This document shows positions 1-7,778 of a stretch of 64,000 nt of DNA, one piece after another. Position numbers and translations under genes: made by a program. Numbering within the stretch: the first letter of the stretch is position 1; each line of letters begins with the position of its first letter. The stretch comes from Streptomyces alfalfae (GTDB lineage: Bacteria; Actinomycetota; Actinomycetes; Streptomycetales; Streptomycetaceae), in the NCBI RefSeq assembly GCF_004127445.1, contig NZ_QEXM01000043.1:62001-126000 (forward strand), in the 5' to 3' direction. The notes under the pieces are model-generated. The model made no database searches. It was not told where the DNA came from and worked only from the letters and a program-made list of their open reading frames with translations.

Positions 1-441
1 TCGTTCGACGACCCGGCGGTGCGCCGCAGGCTGAACGCCCTGCGGGACGTGGGGCTCGGCCACCTCACGCTCGGCCGGCCGCTGAGCACCCTGTCCGGCG
101 GTGAGCGACAGCGCATCAAGCTCGCCACGCAGCTCCACCGCACCGGCACCACGTACGTCCTTGACGAGCCGACGACCGGCCTGCACATGGCGGACGTCGA
201 CGGGCTGCTCGCGCTGCTCGACCGGCTCGTGGACGCGGGCAACACCGTCGTCGTCGTGGAGCACAACCTCGACGTCGTCAAGCACGCCGACCGGGTGATC
301 GACCTCGGCCCCGAGGGCGGCAAGCACGGCGGACGGGTGGTCTTCGAGGGGACCCCGGCGCGGCTCGCGGCGGTCGGCGAGTCCTTCACCGCCGATCACC
401 TGCGCAGGGCCCTGGGCCGGGGGCGAGCGCGCGCTGCATGA
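1..441 (+). CDS. UvrA-like ABC excinuclease subunit, 3' end only
   Basis: The reading frame is open from the first base of the window, so this is the C-terminal part of a longer gene. It shows the ABC signature LSGGERQR followed by the Walker B/D-loop segment VLDEPTTGLH and a switch histidine region (VVVVEHNLDVV), then the UvrA-type ending DLGPEGGKHGGRVVFEGTP. These features are specific to UvrA-family ATPases, which scan DNA for bulky damage in nucleotide excision repair. In Streptomyces many such stand-alone copies are the shorter class II UvrA proteins linked to drug self-resistance; with only about 147 residues visible the class cannot be decided. DDAH follows 36 bp downstream on the same strand. 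Confidence 0.85.
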   Translation, partial: SFDDPAVRRRLNALRDVGLGHLTLGRPLSTLSGGERQRIKLATQLHRTGTTYVLDEPTTGLHMADVDGLLALLDRLVDAGNTVVVVEHNLDVVKHADRVIDLGPEGGKHGGRVVFEGTPARLAAVGESFTADHLRRALGRGRARAA

Positions 442-477
442 TGTGCGGCACTGCCCCGCACCCCGTGAGGAGAGCCC

Positions 478-1254
478 GTGCCCAGCAAGAAGGCCCTGAT
501 CCGCCGCCCGGGACCACGCGTCGCCGACGGCCTGGTCACCCACCTCCGCCGCGCGCCCGTCGACCGGGAGCTCGCGCTGCGGCAGTGGGACGCGTACGTG
601 GGGGCGCTGGCCTCGCACGGCTGGGAGACCCTGGAGGTGGAGCCGGCCGACGACTGCCCCGACGCGGTCTTCGTGGAGGACACGGTGGTGGTCTTCCGCA
701 ACGTCGCGCTGATCGCCCGGCCCGGCGCGGAGTCCCGGCGCGGCGAGACGCCGGGCGTGGAGGAGGCCGTGGGCCGCCTCGGCTGCTCGGTGAACTGGGT
801 CTGGGAGCCGGGCACGCTGGACGGCGGTGACGTCCTGAAGGTCGGGGACACGATCTACGTGGGGCGGGGCGGCAGGACGAACGCGGAGGGCGTGCGGCAG
901 TTGCGGGCCGTCTTCGAGCCGCTCGGCGCGCGTGTCGTCACCGTCCCCGTCACCCGGGTCCTGCACCTGAAGTCGGCGGTGACGGCGCTGCCGGACGGTA
1001 CGGTCATCGGGTACGAGCCGCTGGTCGACAGCGGCTCGCTGTTCCCCCGCTTCCTGGCGGTGCCGGAGGAGGCGGGCGCGCACGTGGTGCTCCTCGGCGG
1101 CGCCAAGCTGCTCATGGCGGCGAGCGCGCCGAAGAGCGCGGAACTCTTCGCCGATCTGGGGTTCGACCCGGTTCCGGTCGATATCGGCGAGTTCGAGAAG
1201 CGGGAGGGCTGTGTGACGTGCCTCTCAGTCCGGCTCCGGGAGCTGTACGCCTGA
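478..1254 (+). CDS. dimethylarginine dimethylaminohydrolase (DDAH)
   Basis: 258 residues, GTG start preceded by a GAGGAG ribosome site. The pentein-fold family hydrolyses N-omega-methylated arginines to citrulline and methylamines in the cytoplasm. Visible family residues are VFVEDT (Glu67-Asp68), the LDGGDVL guanidino-binding loop near 114-120, catalytic His163 in LHLKSAV, and nucleophile Cys248 in EGCVTCLS. These match the canonical His162/Cys249 spacing and the usual length of about 255 residues, so the enzyme looks complete and active. It lies in the same orientation as the UvrA fragment and may share its transcript. The physiological substrate in Streptomyces is not established; related penteins act on arginine itself, so substrate identity is inference. 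Confidence 0.9.
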   Translation: MPSKKALIRRPGPRVADGLVTHLRRAPVDRELALRQWDAYVGALASHGWETLEVEPADDCPDAVFVEDTVVVFRNVALIARPGAESRRGETPGVEEAVGRLGCSVNWVWEPGTLDGGDVLKVGDTIYVGRGGRTNAEGVRQLRAVFEPLGARVVTVPVTRVLHLKSAVTALPDGTVIGYEPLVDSGSLFPRFLAVPEEAGAHVVLLGGAKLLMAASAPKSAELFADLGFDPVPVDIGEFEKREGCVTCLSVRLRELYA

Positions 1255-1326
1255 CCAGCGGGGAGGCCCTTGTTACGCAAGGGCGCCGGGGGGTACCGGT
1301 CCTTCACCGTCTTTACGGAGGGCTTA

Positions 1327-1359
1327 ACCTACGGCAACGTAACCTACGACACCGTAGGT
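1327..1359. promoter_or_regulatory. candidate operator upstream of desaturase
   Basis: Upstream of the desaturase start (1412) the 9-mer TAACCTACG occurs twice, 15 bp apart (1325-1333 and 1340-1348). The second copy forms a perfect inverted repeat ACCTACG-ACAC-CGTAGGT (1342-1359), and TACG-GCAA-CGTA (1330-1341) forms a second dyad. Nested dyads of this kind are typical of TetR-family operators that control desaturase genes in actinobacteria. No regulator is encoded next to it, so the binding protein is unknown. Confidence 0.55.
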
Positions 1360-1411
1360 AGTGCACCGCTCGCACTGCTCGTAAGTACTCCCGTCCCCCT
1401 ATGGAGCCCAC

Positions 1412-2383
1412 GTGACGATCACCTCTCCCCACCTCGGCAGCGCGGACAGCTGGACCGACGCCCGTCTGCTCTACGCGCTGGAGGAAGTGGTCGAGCGGGA
1501 ACTGAACCGCCACCTGAAGGTGGCGAAGGACTGGATGCCCCACGAGTACGTCCCGTTCTCGGACGCGCGCAACTTCCCCGGATTCTTCGAGGACGGCGAG
1601 GCGTGGGAGAAGGGCCAGTCCCCGGTCACCGACATCGGCCGGATCGCCCTGGTGGTCAACCTGCTCACCGAGGACAACCTGCCCAGCTACCACCACGAGA
1701 TCGCCTCTCTCTTCGGCCGCGACGGCGCCTGGGGCAACTGGGTGCACCGCTGGACCGCCGAGGAGGGCCGCCACGGCATCGTGATGCGCGACTACCTCCT
1801 CGCCTCGCGCGCCGTCGACCCCGACCAGCTCGAACAGTTCCGCATGATGCACATGAGCGAGGGCTTCGAGTCGGACAACGGCCACTCGATGCTGCACTCG
1901 GTCGCCTACGTCGCCTTCCAGGAGCTGGCGACCCGCATCTCGCACCGCAACACCGGACACCAGTCGGGCGACCCCGTCTGCGACCGCATGCTGGCGCGCA
2001 TCGCGACCGACGAGAACCTGCACATGGTGTTCTACCGCAACCTCCTGAAGGCCGCCTTCGAGCTCGCGCCCGACCTGACCATGCAGGCCGTGCGGGACGT
2101 CGTGGTCAACTTCCGCATGCCCGGTCACGGCATGCCCGGCTTCGAGCGCGCCGCCGCGCAGATGGCGATCGGCGAGGTCTACAACCTGCGCATCCACCAC
2201 GACGACGTGCTCCAGCCCGTGCTGCGCCACTTGAAGGTCCTGGAGATCGACGGCCTCGGCCCCGAGGGGCTCAAGGCCCAGGAGGAGCTCGGCTTCTTCA
2301 TGGGCGGCCTCGACGCGGAGGCCGCGAAGTTCGACGAGAAGCTGGCCGCGCGCAAGGCGCGTCTGGCGGCCCGGGGGGCCTGA
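1412..2383 (+). CDS. acyl-ACP desaturase (diiron, FA_desaturase_2 family)
   Basis: 323 residues, GTG start. The family introduces a cis double bond into acyl-ACP chains using a carboxylate-bridged diiron centre and electrons from ferredoxin. The iron-ligand pattern is visible: Glu87 in LLTEDNLP, Glu118 and His121 in EEGRHG, Glu171 in FQELATR, and Glu201/His204 in DENLH. Length and motif spacing match soluble plant/mycobacterial DesA-type desaturases. It is a single-gene unit: the repeat-rich putative operator lies about 55 bp upstream and a strong hairpin follows at 2410-2445. Expected role is tuning membrane unsaturation, probably in response to a lipid signal sensed through that operator (inference). 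Confidence 0.9.
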   Translation: MTITSPHLGSADSWTDARLLYALEEVVERELNRHLKVAKDWMPHEYVPFSDARNFPGFFEDGEAWEKGQSPVTDIGRIALVVNLLTEDNLPSYHHEIASLFGRDGAWGNWVHRWTAEEGRHGIVMRDYLLASRAVDPDQLEQFRMMHMSEGFESDNGHSMLHSVAYVAFQELATRISHRNTGHQSGDPVCDRMLARIATDENLHMVFYRNLLKAAFELAPDLTMQAVRDVVVNFRMPGHGMPGFERAAAQMAIGEVYNLRIHHDDVLQPVLRHLKVLEIDGLGPEGLKAQEELGFFMGGLDAEAAKFDEKLAARKARLAARGA

Positions 2384-2409
2384 CCTCCCCCGGCCCCGGC
2401 TCACCGGAC

Positions 2410-2445
2410 GGGCCGGGACGGCGCCACGCGGCGCTGTCCCGGCCC
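2410..2445 (+). terminator. rho-independent type hairpin after desaturase
   Basis: GC-rich inverted repeat, arms 2410-2425 and 2430-2445, 16 bp with a single G-T pair and a 4-nt loop, starting 27 bp after the desaturase stop. No U-tract follows, as is usual in Streptomyces. Confidence 0.7.
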
Positions 2446-2522
2446 GTGGGCGTACCGACCATCTCCGCGGCGATTCACGGCCGCCCTCCCCGGTGCGACG
2501 GTGGACGCGGGGGCGACATCCC

Positions 2523-2813
2523 ATGGCGCAGACCCATGAGTGGATGTTCTACGAGATCATGTGGCGCACCTGGGCGGGGAGGGCGCAGGCGTCCCGTCCC
2601 ATGCCGTGGTGGGCGCAGCGGGCCTTCCGGCGCCGGAGCGACGCCCTCGACTCCGGCGCCTGCGCATCGAAGGAGGCCGCCCTGGCCTCCAACGCCCTGC
2701 ACCGGCGTCTCGGTCCCCGCCGGGACGGAACGGTTCACGGTCACGCACGCGTGAGCGCCGCGCCTCTGGGGCCAGGGCCCTGTGGCCCGGCCACCTGCGG
2801 CCGGGCCCCATAA
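2523..2813 (+). CDS. small hypothetical protein
   Basis: A 96-residue frame starting ATG at 2523. The first ~70 codons have the GC-rich third positions of a real Streptomyces gene, and the N-terminus is rich in Trp and Met (MAQTHEWMFYEIMWRTWAG), followed by Arg-rich sequence. The last ~25 residues are low-complexity, with less convincing codon usage, so the true end may differ. No domain was recognised and no signal peptide is evident. It is isolated between two terminator-like hairpins (2410-2445 and 2846-2881). Could be a conserved Streptomyces orphan or a spurious frame. Confidence 0.4.
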   Translation: MAQTHEWMFYEIMWRTWAGRAQASRPMPWWAQRAFRRRSDALDSGACASKEAALASNALHRRLGPRRDGTVHGHARVSAAPLGPGPCGPATCGRAP

Positions 2814-2845
2814 GCCCGTGGCCCGTGCGCCGGTACCGCGCGCCC

Positions 2846-2881
2846 GAGGGCGCCCGCCCGTCCCCCGTGGCGGGCGCCCTC
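2846..2881. terminator. bidirectional hairpin between convergent genes
   Basis: Perfect 13-bp inverted repeat (2846-2858 with 2869-2881, 10-nt loop) between the rightward small gene ending at 2813 and the leftward WhiB-like gene ending at 2949. Confidence 0.7.
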
Positions 2882-2948
2882 CATCGCGGCGGATGGCTTC
2901 GAGGCAGGCGCGCGGGCACCCCCGTGCCCACGCGCTGCGGGTGGACGG

Positions 2949-3200
2949 TCAGGCGCGGGGGGCGGCGCGTCTGAGGGCGTACCGCTCCTTCTCGGAGAGG
3001 CCGCCCCAGACGCCGAACCGCTCGTCGTTGGCGAGTGCGTAGTCCAGACAGGCCGAGCGCATGGTGCACATCCGGCAGATGTACTTCGCCTCGCGCACCG
3101 AGCTGCCGGGCTCGGGGAAGAAGAAGTCAGCTCCGGTCTGGGCACACAGCGCCTGCTCCTGCCAGGCGAGCTGGGGCTGGGCCGTCATGTCGATCTGCAT
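2949..3200 (-). CDS. WhiB-like [4Fe-4S] transcriptional regulator
   Basis: 83 residues from ATG at 3200; an in-frame ATG at 3188 is an alternative start. Four cysteines (Cys19, Cys42, Cys45, Cys51; C-X22-C-X2-C-X5-C) provide the iron-sulfur cluster ligands, followed by the GVWGG turn (63-67) and a basic C-terminus (KERYALRRAAPR). These are the diagnostic features of the Wbl family, which in actinobacteria bind SigA region 4 and control development, redox responses or antibiotic resistance. It is a stand-alone gene with its own upstream region (3201-3350). From memory, WblH of S. coelicolor lies near its small laccase as this gene does, so it may be that orthologue; this is not verified. Confidence 0.93.
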   Translation of the reverse strand: MQIDMTAQPQLAWQEQALCAQTGADFFFPEPGSSVREAKYICRMCTMRSACLDYALANDERFGVWGGLSEKERYALRRAAPRA

Positions 3201-3350
3201 GTCACCGATGCTGCCCGAGCGCGCGAAACAACCGATCAACGAACGATCAACGCCGTGGCGCGGGCCGTCGGTTCGGCGTCTGTCTGCCCTGTCCCACGCC
3301 ACGGGAAACCACCCCGCAGCCGGTCCCTCCCCGCGAGGCAGGGCCCGCCG

Positions 3351-3400
3351 CCGGGCCGCCGCCCGCGGGACGCGGGCACCTCCCGCGGGCGGCGGCCCGG
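3351..3400 (-). terminator. strong hairpin after VOC gene
   Basis: Perfect 20-bp inverted repeat (3351-3370 with 3381-3400, 10-nt loop), just downstream of the leftward VOC gene stop at 3425 and upstream of the WhiB-like gene, insulating the two. Confidence 0.75.
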
Positions 3401-3424
3401 CACCATCCCGTCCCGGCCGGAGGC

Positions 3425-4210
3425 CTACGCGGGCGACGGCTGGAGCACCGCGAAGCGGGCGCCCGCCGGGTCCGCCAGCTTGGCGAAGCGGCCCACGCCC
3501 TCCATGGAGACCGGCTCCATCCGCACCGTCCCACCGAGCCGCCGGGCCGTGGCGACCGCCGCGTCGCAGTCGGTCACCTGGAAGTACGGCAGCCAGTAGG
3601 CCCCGGCCTCCGCCTCGGTGGGGTCGCTGTCGAGCGGGACGACGCCGCCGAACATGTCCTCCTCGGCGCCGCTCCCGGGATACACCATGGTGTAGGTGCC
3701 GCCGGGGAAGGACTGCTCGACGGTCCGCCAGCCGAGCACCGAGCCGTAGAACCTCGTGGCCGCGGCGACGTCCGGGGTGTACAGCTCGGTCCAGACCAGG
3801 CCGCCCGGTTCGTTCAGGACATCGACGCCCTTGAGCCGCCCCTGCTGCCACGCGGCGAACTGGACGCCCGCCGAGTCGGTGAGCACCGCCATGCGGCCGA
3901 GGTCGAGGACGTCCGTGGTGTCGAAGACCGCGCCGCCCCCGGCCTGCTCCACCGCCTTCACCGTGGCGTCGACGTCCTGGGCGTGGAAGTACAGCGTCCA
4001 GGCGGGCGGGCTCATGTCGGCGGGCACGGCCATCGCCCCGGCCGCGGTCCTGTCCCCCAGGCCGAACTGGCCGTAACCCCCCACTTCCTCACCGCCGCGC
4101 CGGAGCTCCCAGCCGAAGAGCCCGCGGTAGAAATCCGCGACTTGGTCGAGGTCGGGGGCGCACATGTCGGTCCAGACGGGGGCGCCCGCGACGAATCGGG
4201 TACTGAGCAT
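3425..4210 (-). CDS. VOC (glyoxalase/bleomycin-resistance fold) family protein, two-domain
   Basis: 261 residues with two tandem vicinal-oxygen-chelate modules: residues ~8-125 (WTDMCAPDLDQVADFYRGLFGW) and ~138-258 (WTELYTPDVAAATRFYGSVLGW), each in the beta-alpha-beta-beta-beta pattern ending in DPAG/DSAG and F-A-V/F-A-A. Such two-domain Streptomyces proteins are commonly annotated as glyoxalase-like hydroxylase or resistance proteins. Metal-ligand residues are not clear enough to assign a reaction. It is a monocistronic unit, divergent from the GH64 gene with a 240-bp intergenic region and ended by the hairpin at 3351-3400. Substrate unknown. Confidence 0.85.
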   Translation of the reverse strand: MLSTRFVAGAPVWTDMCAPDLDQVADFYRGLFGWELRRGGEEVGGYGQFGLGDRTAAGAMAVPADMSPPAWTLYFHAQDVDATVKAVEQAGGGAVFDTTDVLDLGRMAVLTDSAGVQFAAWQQGRLKGVDVLNEPGGLVWTELYTPDVAAATRFYGSVLGWRTVEQSFPGGTYTMVYPGSGAEEDMFGGVVPLDSDPTEAEAGAYWLPYFQVTDCDAAVATARRLGGTVRMEPVSMEGVGRFAKLADPAGARFAVLQPSPA

Positions 4211-4354
4211 GATCGACTCCTTTGTCGCATCTCTCCGTTACTCCTCCGAGTCTGGCACCGCCCACCGACAATCCGCCCGACAGCCGCCGAACCGCCCGCC
4301 ATCACCCAAAGAGACACCCCTTCATGCCATCACTTCCTGAAGGGACAACATTTC

Positions 4355-4368
4355 TGAGAGCGCTCTCA
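4355..4368. promoter_or_regulatory. LacI-family type operator upstream of GH64
   Basis: TGAGAGCGCTCTCA is a perfect 14-bp palindrome 82 bp before the GH64 start at 4451. It differs from the CebR/CelR operator TGGGAGCGCTCCCA of cellulose-responsive actinobacteria at one base per half-site. A LacI-family gene (5750-6793) flanks the GH64 gene, so substrate-induced derepression is the likely control (inference). Confidence 0.75.
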
Positions 4369-4450
4369 CTCCTATCTCTTGACGCCACAAGGGCCCGCCG
4401 CAACAGTGGTGCACCACCCCACACGCCCCCCACCGTGCAGGAGTCCCCCC

Positions 4451-5686
4451 GTGATATCGCGTCGCATGTTCCTGACGACCGCCGCAGGCGCCGCGAGCGC
4501 CCTCACCTACCCCGTCTGGGGAACCGCGCTCAGCCCCGGCGCCCGCGCCGGCGGCAAGGCCGCGCCCGCCACCTGCGAGCTGGCCCTGCAGAACAAGTCG
4601 CTGCCGGGCAAGGTCAACGCCTACGTCACCGGACACGAACTCGGCACCGACCGCTGGGTCCTGCTCAAGCCCGACGGCGGCGTCTACCGCCCCGACTCCC
4701 CCTCGGCGCCCCAGACCCCGCTACCCGTCGACTGCGCCATCCCGCTCGGCGCCGCGGGCTCCGCGCCGAAGGTCCTGACGCTGCCCCAGATGTACGGCGC
4801 CCGCGTCTACTTCGTGCGCGACGACAAGCTGGACTTCTTCCTCAACCCCGGCCCCTCCCTCGTCGAGCCCGCCTTCGCGACCAAAGAGGACCCCAACTAC
4901 GGTCGGACCTGGTCGTTCTGCGAGTTCACCTTCAACACCCAGCAGCTCTACGCCAACATCAGCTACGTCGACCTCGTCACCGCCCTGCCCATCGGCCTGA
5001 CCCTGGAGGGCGACGGCACCCACACCGTCGCCCCGCTGCCCGACGGCGCCGTCGACAAGATCGCCGCCGACCTCGCGGCGCAGGCGGCGAAGGACGGGCA
5101 GCCGTGGGACGACCTGGTCATCCGGGGCGACAGCGGCGTGCTGCGCGTGATCTCACCCCAGAACCTCATGGCACCCTACTTCGACCGGCCCGAGCAGATG
5201 CCGTTCCGCGACGTGTGGGGCGGCTACGTCGACCGGGTGTGGGAGAAGTACCGCTCCACCGACCTGAAGATCGACCTCCAGGGCGGCCGGGGCGTCTTCA
5301 CCGGCCGCGTCAGCGGCGACGTACTGACGTTCGACGGCGGCCACTCCTTCGCCAAGCCGACCTCGAAGGACATCTTCACCTGCAACCACGGGCCCTTCGC
5401 CAACAACCCCGGCGACCCCGACGACAAGAAGGGGCTGCTCGCGCGGCTCGCCGCCGGGTTCAACCGCAGCATCATGCTCACCCACCCCGAGCAGCCCAAC
5501 GGCACCGGTTCCGGCGACTACTACAAGGACGCGGTGACCAACCACTACTCACGCGTCGTGCACGCCAACTCCCCGATCGGGTACGCCTTCCCGTACGACG
5601 ACGTGCGCCCCGACGGCGAGCCGGACGTCTCGGGAGCCGCCCACGACGGCAACCCGCGGCGGTTCACCGTGAGCGTCGGCTCATGA
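4451..5686 (+). CDS. secreted GH64 beta-1,3-glucanase
   Basis: 411 residues from GTG at 4451, chosen because AGGAG lies 7 nt upstream and the protein then begins with a twin-arginine signal, MISRRMFLTTAAGAASA. The mature region matches glycoside hydrolase family 64, the thaumatin-like fold enzymes that release laminaripentaose from beta-1,3-glucan: strands around VNAYVTGHEL, YFVRDDKLDFFLNPGPSLVEPAF, a WSFCEFTF block, and the C-terminal HSFAKPTSKDIFTCNHGPF and HYSRVVHANSPIGYAFPYDD segments. The family usually also has a C-terminal carbohydrate-binding module, absent here. Regulation is probably through the palindrome at 4355-4368 by the convergent LacI gene. Likely role is lysis of fungal cell walls or algal glucan use. 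Confidence 0.9.
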   Translation: MISRRMFLTTAAGAASALTYPVWGTALSPGARAGGKAAPATCELALQNKSLPGKVNAYVTGHELGTDRWVLLKPDGGVYRPDSPSAPQTPLPVDCAIPLGAAGSAPKVLTLPQMYGARVYFVRDDKLDFFLNPGPSLVEPAFATKEDPNYGRTWSFCEFTFNTQQLYANISYVDLVTALPIGLTLEGDGTHTVAPLPDGAVDKIAADLAAQAAKDGQPWDDLVIRGDSGVLRVISPQNLMAPYFDRPEQMPFRDVWGGYVDRVWEKYRSTDLKIDLQGGRGVFTGRVSGDVLTFDGGHSFAKPTSKDIFTCNHGPFANNPGDPDDKKGLLARLAAGFNRSIMLTHPEQPNGTGSGDYYKDAVTNHYSRVVHANSPIGYAFPYDDVRPDGEPDVSGAAHDGNPRRFTVSVGS

Positions 5687-5694
5687 CGCCGTAG

Positions 5695-5749
5695 CCGCCG
5701 GCCGCGTCGCCGGCCACGTGCCGCGCCCCGGCCGGGGCGCGGCCGGCGG
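5695..5749. terminator. bidirectional hairpin between GH64 and LacI genes
   Basis: Outer 12-bp arms 5695-5706 and 5738-5749, with an 18-bp perfect palindrome nested at 5723-5740. Lies exactly between the converging stop codons. Confidence 0.7.
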
Positions 5750-6793
5750 TCAGGCCGAGGCCCTGCGCACCAGGGCGGTCGGCAGCACCACGCTCGAAGG
5801 GCCCGCGGCCAGGCCCTCGCCGCTCCGGTCCCTGAGCAGCATGCGGGCCATCAGGCGGCCCATCTCCTCGATGTCCTGGCGGACCGTCGTCAGCGGCGGC
5901 TCCGTCTGCTCGGCCACGAGCAGCATGTCGTCGAAGCCGACCACCGCCACGTCGTCCGGCACCGACCTCCCCCGCTCCCGCAGGACCCGCAGGGCGCCGG
6001 ACGCCGACAGATCGTTGGCGGCGAAGACGGCGTCGAGTTCCGGCTCGGCGTCGAGGAGGCGCCGCATCGCCCGCTCGCCGCCCGCGAAGGTGAAGTCACC
6101 CTCCTCGATCAGGTGCGGTCCCGCGTCGGCCAGGGCGTCCCTGAAGCCGTCGAGGCGGTCGACCGCGGAGGTCTGGTCGAGCGCCCCGGTGATGTGCGCG
6201 ATGCGGCGCCGCCCGAGCCCGACCAGATGGCGCACCGCCTCGCGCGCGCCCCCGCGGTTGTCGCAGTCGACGTACGGCGCGCTCCGCTCCCCCGCGTCCG
6301 CGTCCTGCCATCCTGGACGGCCGCCGAACACGGTGGGCAGGCCCGCCCGGCGGATGATGCCCGGCAGCGGGTCGTCCAGGTGCAGCGAGAAGACGAGGGC
6401 ACCGTCGACATGGCCGCCGGACAGATAGCGGCCGACCCGCTCGTGGTCATCCCTGCCCTCGGTGAGCAGCAGGACGAGCTGCACGTCATGTGCCGTCAGT
6501 TCCCTGCTGATGCCCCGCAGTTGCAGCGCGAAGAACGGGTCGGCGAAGACCCGGGTCTCCGATTCGGCGATCACCACGGCGATCGCGTCGTGGCGGCGGG
6601 TGACGAGGCTGCGGGCGGCGTGGTTGGGGACGTAGCCGAGTTCGTCGACGGCGTGCCTGACCTTGTCGGCCAACTCCTCGCGCACCCCGGGCCCGCCGTT
6701 GACGACGCGCGAGACCGTGGCGCGCGAGACCCCGGCTCGGGCGGCCACGGCCTCCAGGGTGGGGCGCTGTGCCGCGCTCGGCTCCTCGGTCAC
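5750..6793 (-). CDS. LacI-family transcriptional regulator
   Basis: 347 residues from GTG at 6793, chosen because GGAG sits 8 nt upstream and the HTH then begins near residue 12. The helix-turn-helix TLEAVAARAGVSRATVSRVVNG (12-33) is followed by the hinge helix region (YVPNHAARSLVTRR) and a periplasmic-binding-protein-like sensor domain with the typical HVDGALVFS, GLGRRRIAHITG and FAANDLSASGALRVLRERG segments. Converges on the GH64 gene across a terminator. LacI regulators next to glycosidases usually repress them until an oligosaccharide binds, and the perfect 14-bp palindrome upstream of the GH64 gene fits this. The frame is also open further upstream, but without a ribosome site. Confidence 0.9.
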   Translation of the reverse strand: MTEEPSAAQRPTLEAVAARAGVSRATVSRVVNGGPGVREELADKVRHAVDELGYVPNHAARSLVTRRHDAIAVVIAESETRVFADPFFALQLRGISRELTAHDVQLVLLLTEGRDDHERVGRYLSGGHVDGALVFSLHLDDPLPGIIRRAGLPTVFGGRPGWQDADAGERSAPYVDCDNRGGAREAVRHLVGLGRRRIAHITGALDQTSAVDRLDGFRDALADAGPHLIEEGDFTFAGGERAMRRLLDAEPELDAVFAANDLSASGALRVLRERGRSVPDDVAVVGFDDMLLVAEQTEPPLTTVRQDIEEMGRLMARMLLRDRSGEGLAAGPSSVVLPTALVRRASA

Positions 6794-6840
6794 CTTCGAC
6801 GCTCCATTCTTCGGCGGCGGATGCTTGGGCGATGACGCGG

Positions 6841-6863
6841 GGCGGTGGTCCGCGACCACCGCC
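6841..6863. terminator. hairpin between LacI 5' region and FAD-oxidase remnant
   Basis: Perfect 10-bp inverted repeat GGCGGTGGTC-CGC-GACCACCGCC (6841-6850 with 6854-6863). It lies downstream of the leftward FAD-oxidase remnant and about 50 bp before the LacI start, so it may be the remnant's terminator or an operator of lacI; position alone cannot decide. Confidence 0.45.
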
Positions 6864-6936
6864 GTCCGGCCCATCCTTCCGCATCGACGCCGGTGGCGGT
6901 CGGTACGGGGCCGCGCCGGGCACCCGGTGGCCGCCT

Positions 6937-7550
6937 TCAGGCGGGGCGGGGTCCCGCGCCCGCGCCCCCGCGCCCTATGCCCTGGGGGAAGCGGAACGCC
7001 CCGCGCGGGTCGTAGGCGGCCTGGAGCTCGGTCAGCCGGGGACAGTTCTCGGCGTAATAGGCGTGGCGCCAGCCGCGCGGGGCCGGGTCGACGAAGTTCT
7101 GGCAGGTCCCCCGTCCGCGTAGGGGGCGACGGCGACGAAGCCCGCGTCCGCCCGCCGGCGGGCCGCCCACTCGGCCTCGGCGGTGACGGGTGAGCCGTTC
7201 ACGACGCTCAGGAAGTTGACGTCGTGCAGGGCGTCGCGGTGGAGGTACGCCGTGCCGGTGCGTGCCGGGTCGCTCGCTGCGCCGCCGAGGGCGAGGACCT
7301 CCAGCTTGCGGGTCTGGCCCGCGAGCCGGACGAGGTCGAAGACGGCCAGGGCGCGCCCCCAGGCAGCGCGGGGCGCGGGACGGCCGAAGAGGCGGCCCCG
7401 GACCAGGCCGTGGGCCGGGCGGGGGAGCAGGCCGGCCGGGGTGCGCCGGCACTGGGTCGCGGTGACGGTCTCGCAGCCGTACGTCGCCCGCATGAAGGCG
7501 CGGTGCCGCGTCGTGGTGAGCGGACGGGCCGACGGCGGGCCGCTGTCCGC
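6937..7550 (-). pseudogene. FAD-linked (berberine-bridge type) oxidoreductase, C-terminal remnant with frameshift
   Basis: Two frames together encode the C-terminal third of a BBE-type flavin oxidase. Upstream of the break the translation contains TAYLHRDALHDVNFLSV and APYADGG. Downstream, in another frame, it contains TCQNFVDP, HAYYAENCPRLTELQAAYDP and FRFPQGI, the hallmark BBE C-terminus. The shift is in the C-run near 7108-7114 (GACGGGGGACC on the coding strand, one base short). The N-terminal FAD-binding domain is missing altogether: homology stops near 7550 and the sequence then passes into an unrelated fragment on the other strand. A broken, non-functional gene. Confidence 0.75.
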
Positions 7551-7583
7551 GACCAGGCGGCCGGCCTCGGCGGTGAGTTGCGC

Positions 7584-7778
7584 CTCGGCGCCGGCGGGCT
7601 CATCGCCCACCTCGCGCTGCGCAGCCTGCTCCCCATGGGCGCGGAACACGCCTGGGGCCGGGTCACCACGCTCGACGTGTCCACCGGTGAACCGTCCTCG
7701 GTCACCACACGGCGCGACCCCTTCTGCCCCGACTGCGTCACCCGCGCCCCCGCCGCCCGCGAGTGGGTGGCCCTGTGA
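7584..7778 (+). pseudogene. C-terminal fragment resembling a ThiF/cyclodehydratase-type protein
   Basis: The frame from about 7584 reads GLIAHLALRSLL, then GRVTTLDVSTGEPSSV and RDPFCPDCVTRAP before stopping at 7778. A helix, a beta-strand pair and a terminal C-x2-C resemble the end of ThiF-like E1 or azole-forming cyclodehydratase C-proteins, which bind zinc there. No N-terminal nucleotide-binding part exists upstream; the sequence runs directly into the oppositely oriented FAD-oxidase remnant. Codon usage is GC-rich and gene-like. The family assignment is by pattern only and uncertain. Confidence 0.4.

Noticed and set aside
7224..7778. A complete 184-residue gene ending in the ThiF-like fragment
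   Set aside because: The part before ~7584 is antisense to the flavin-oxidase remnant and has low-complexity composition; only the last ~65 codons look genuine.
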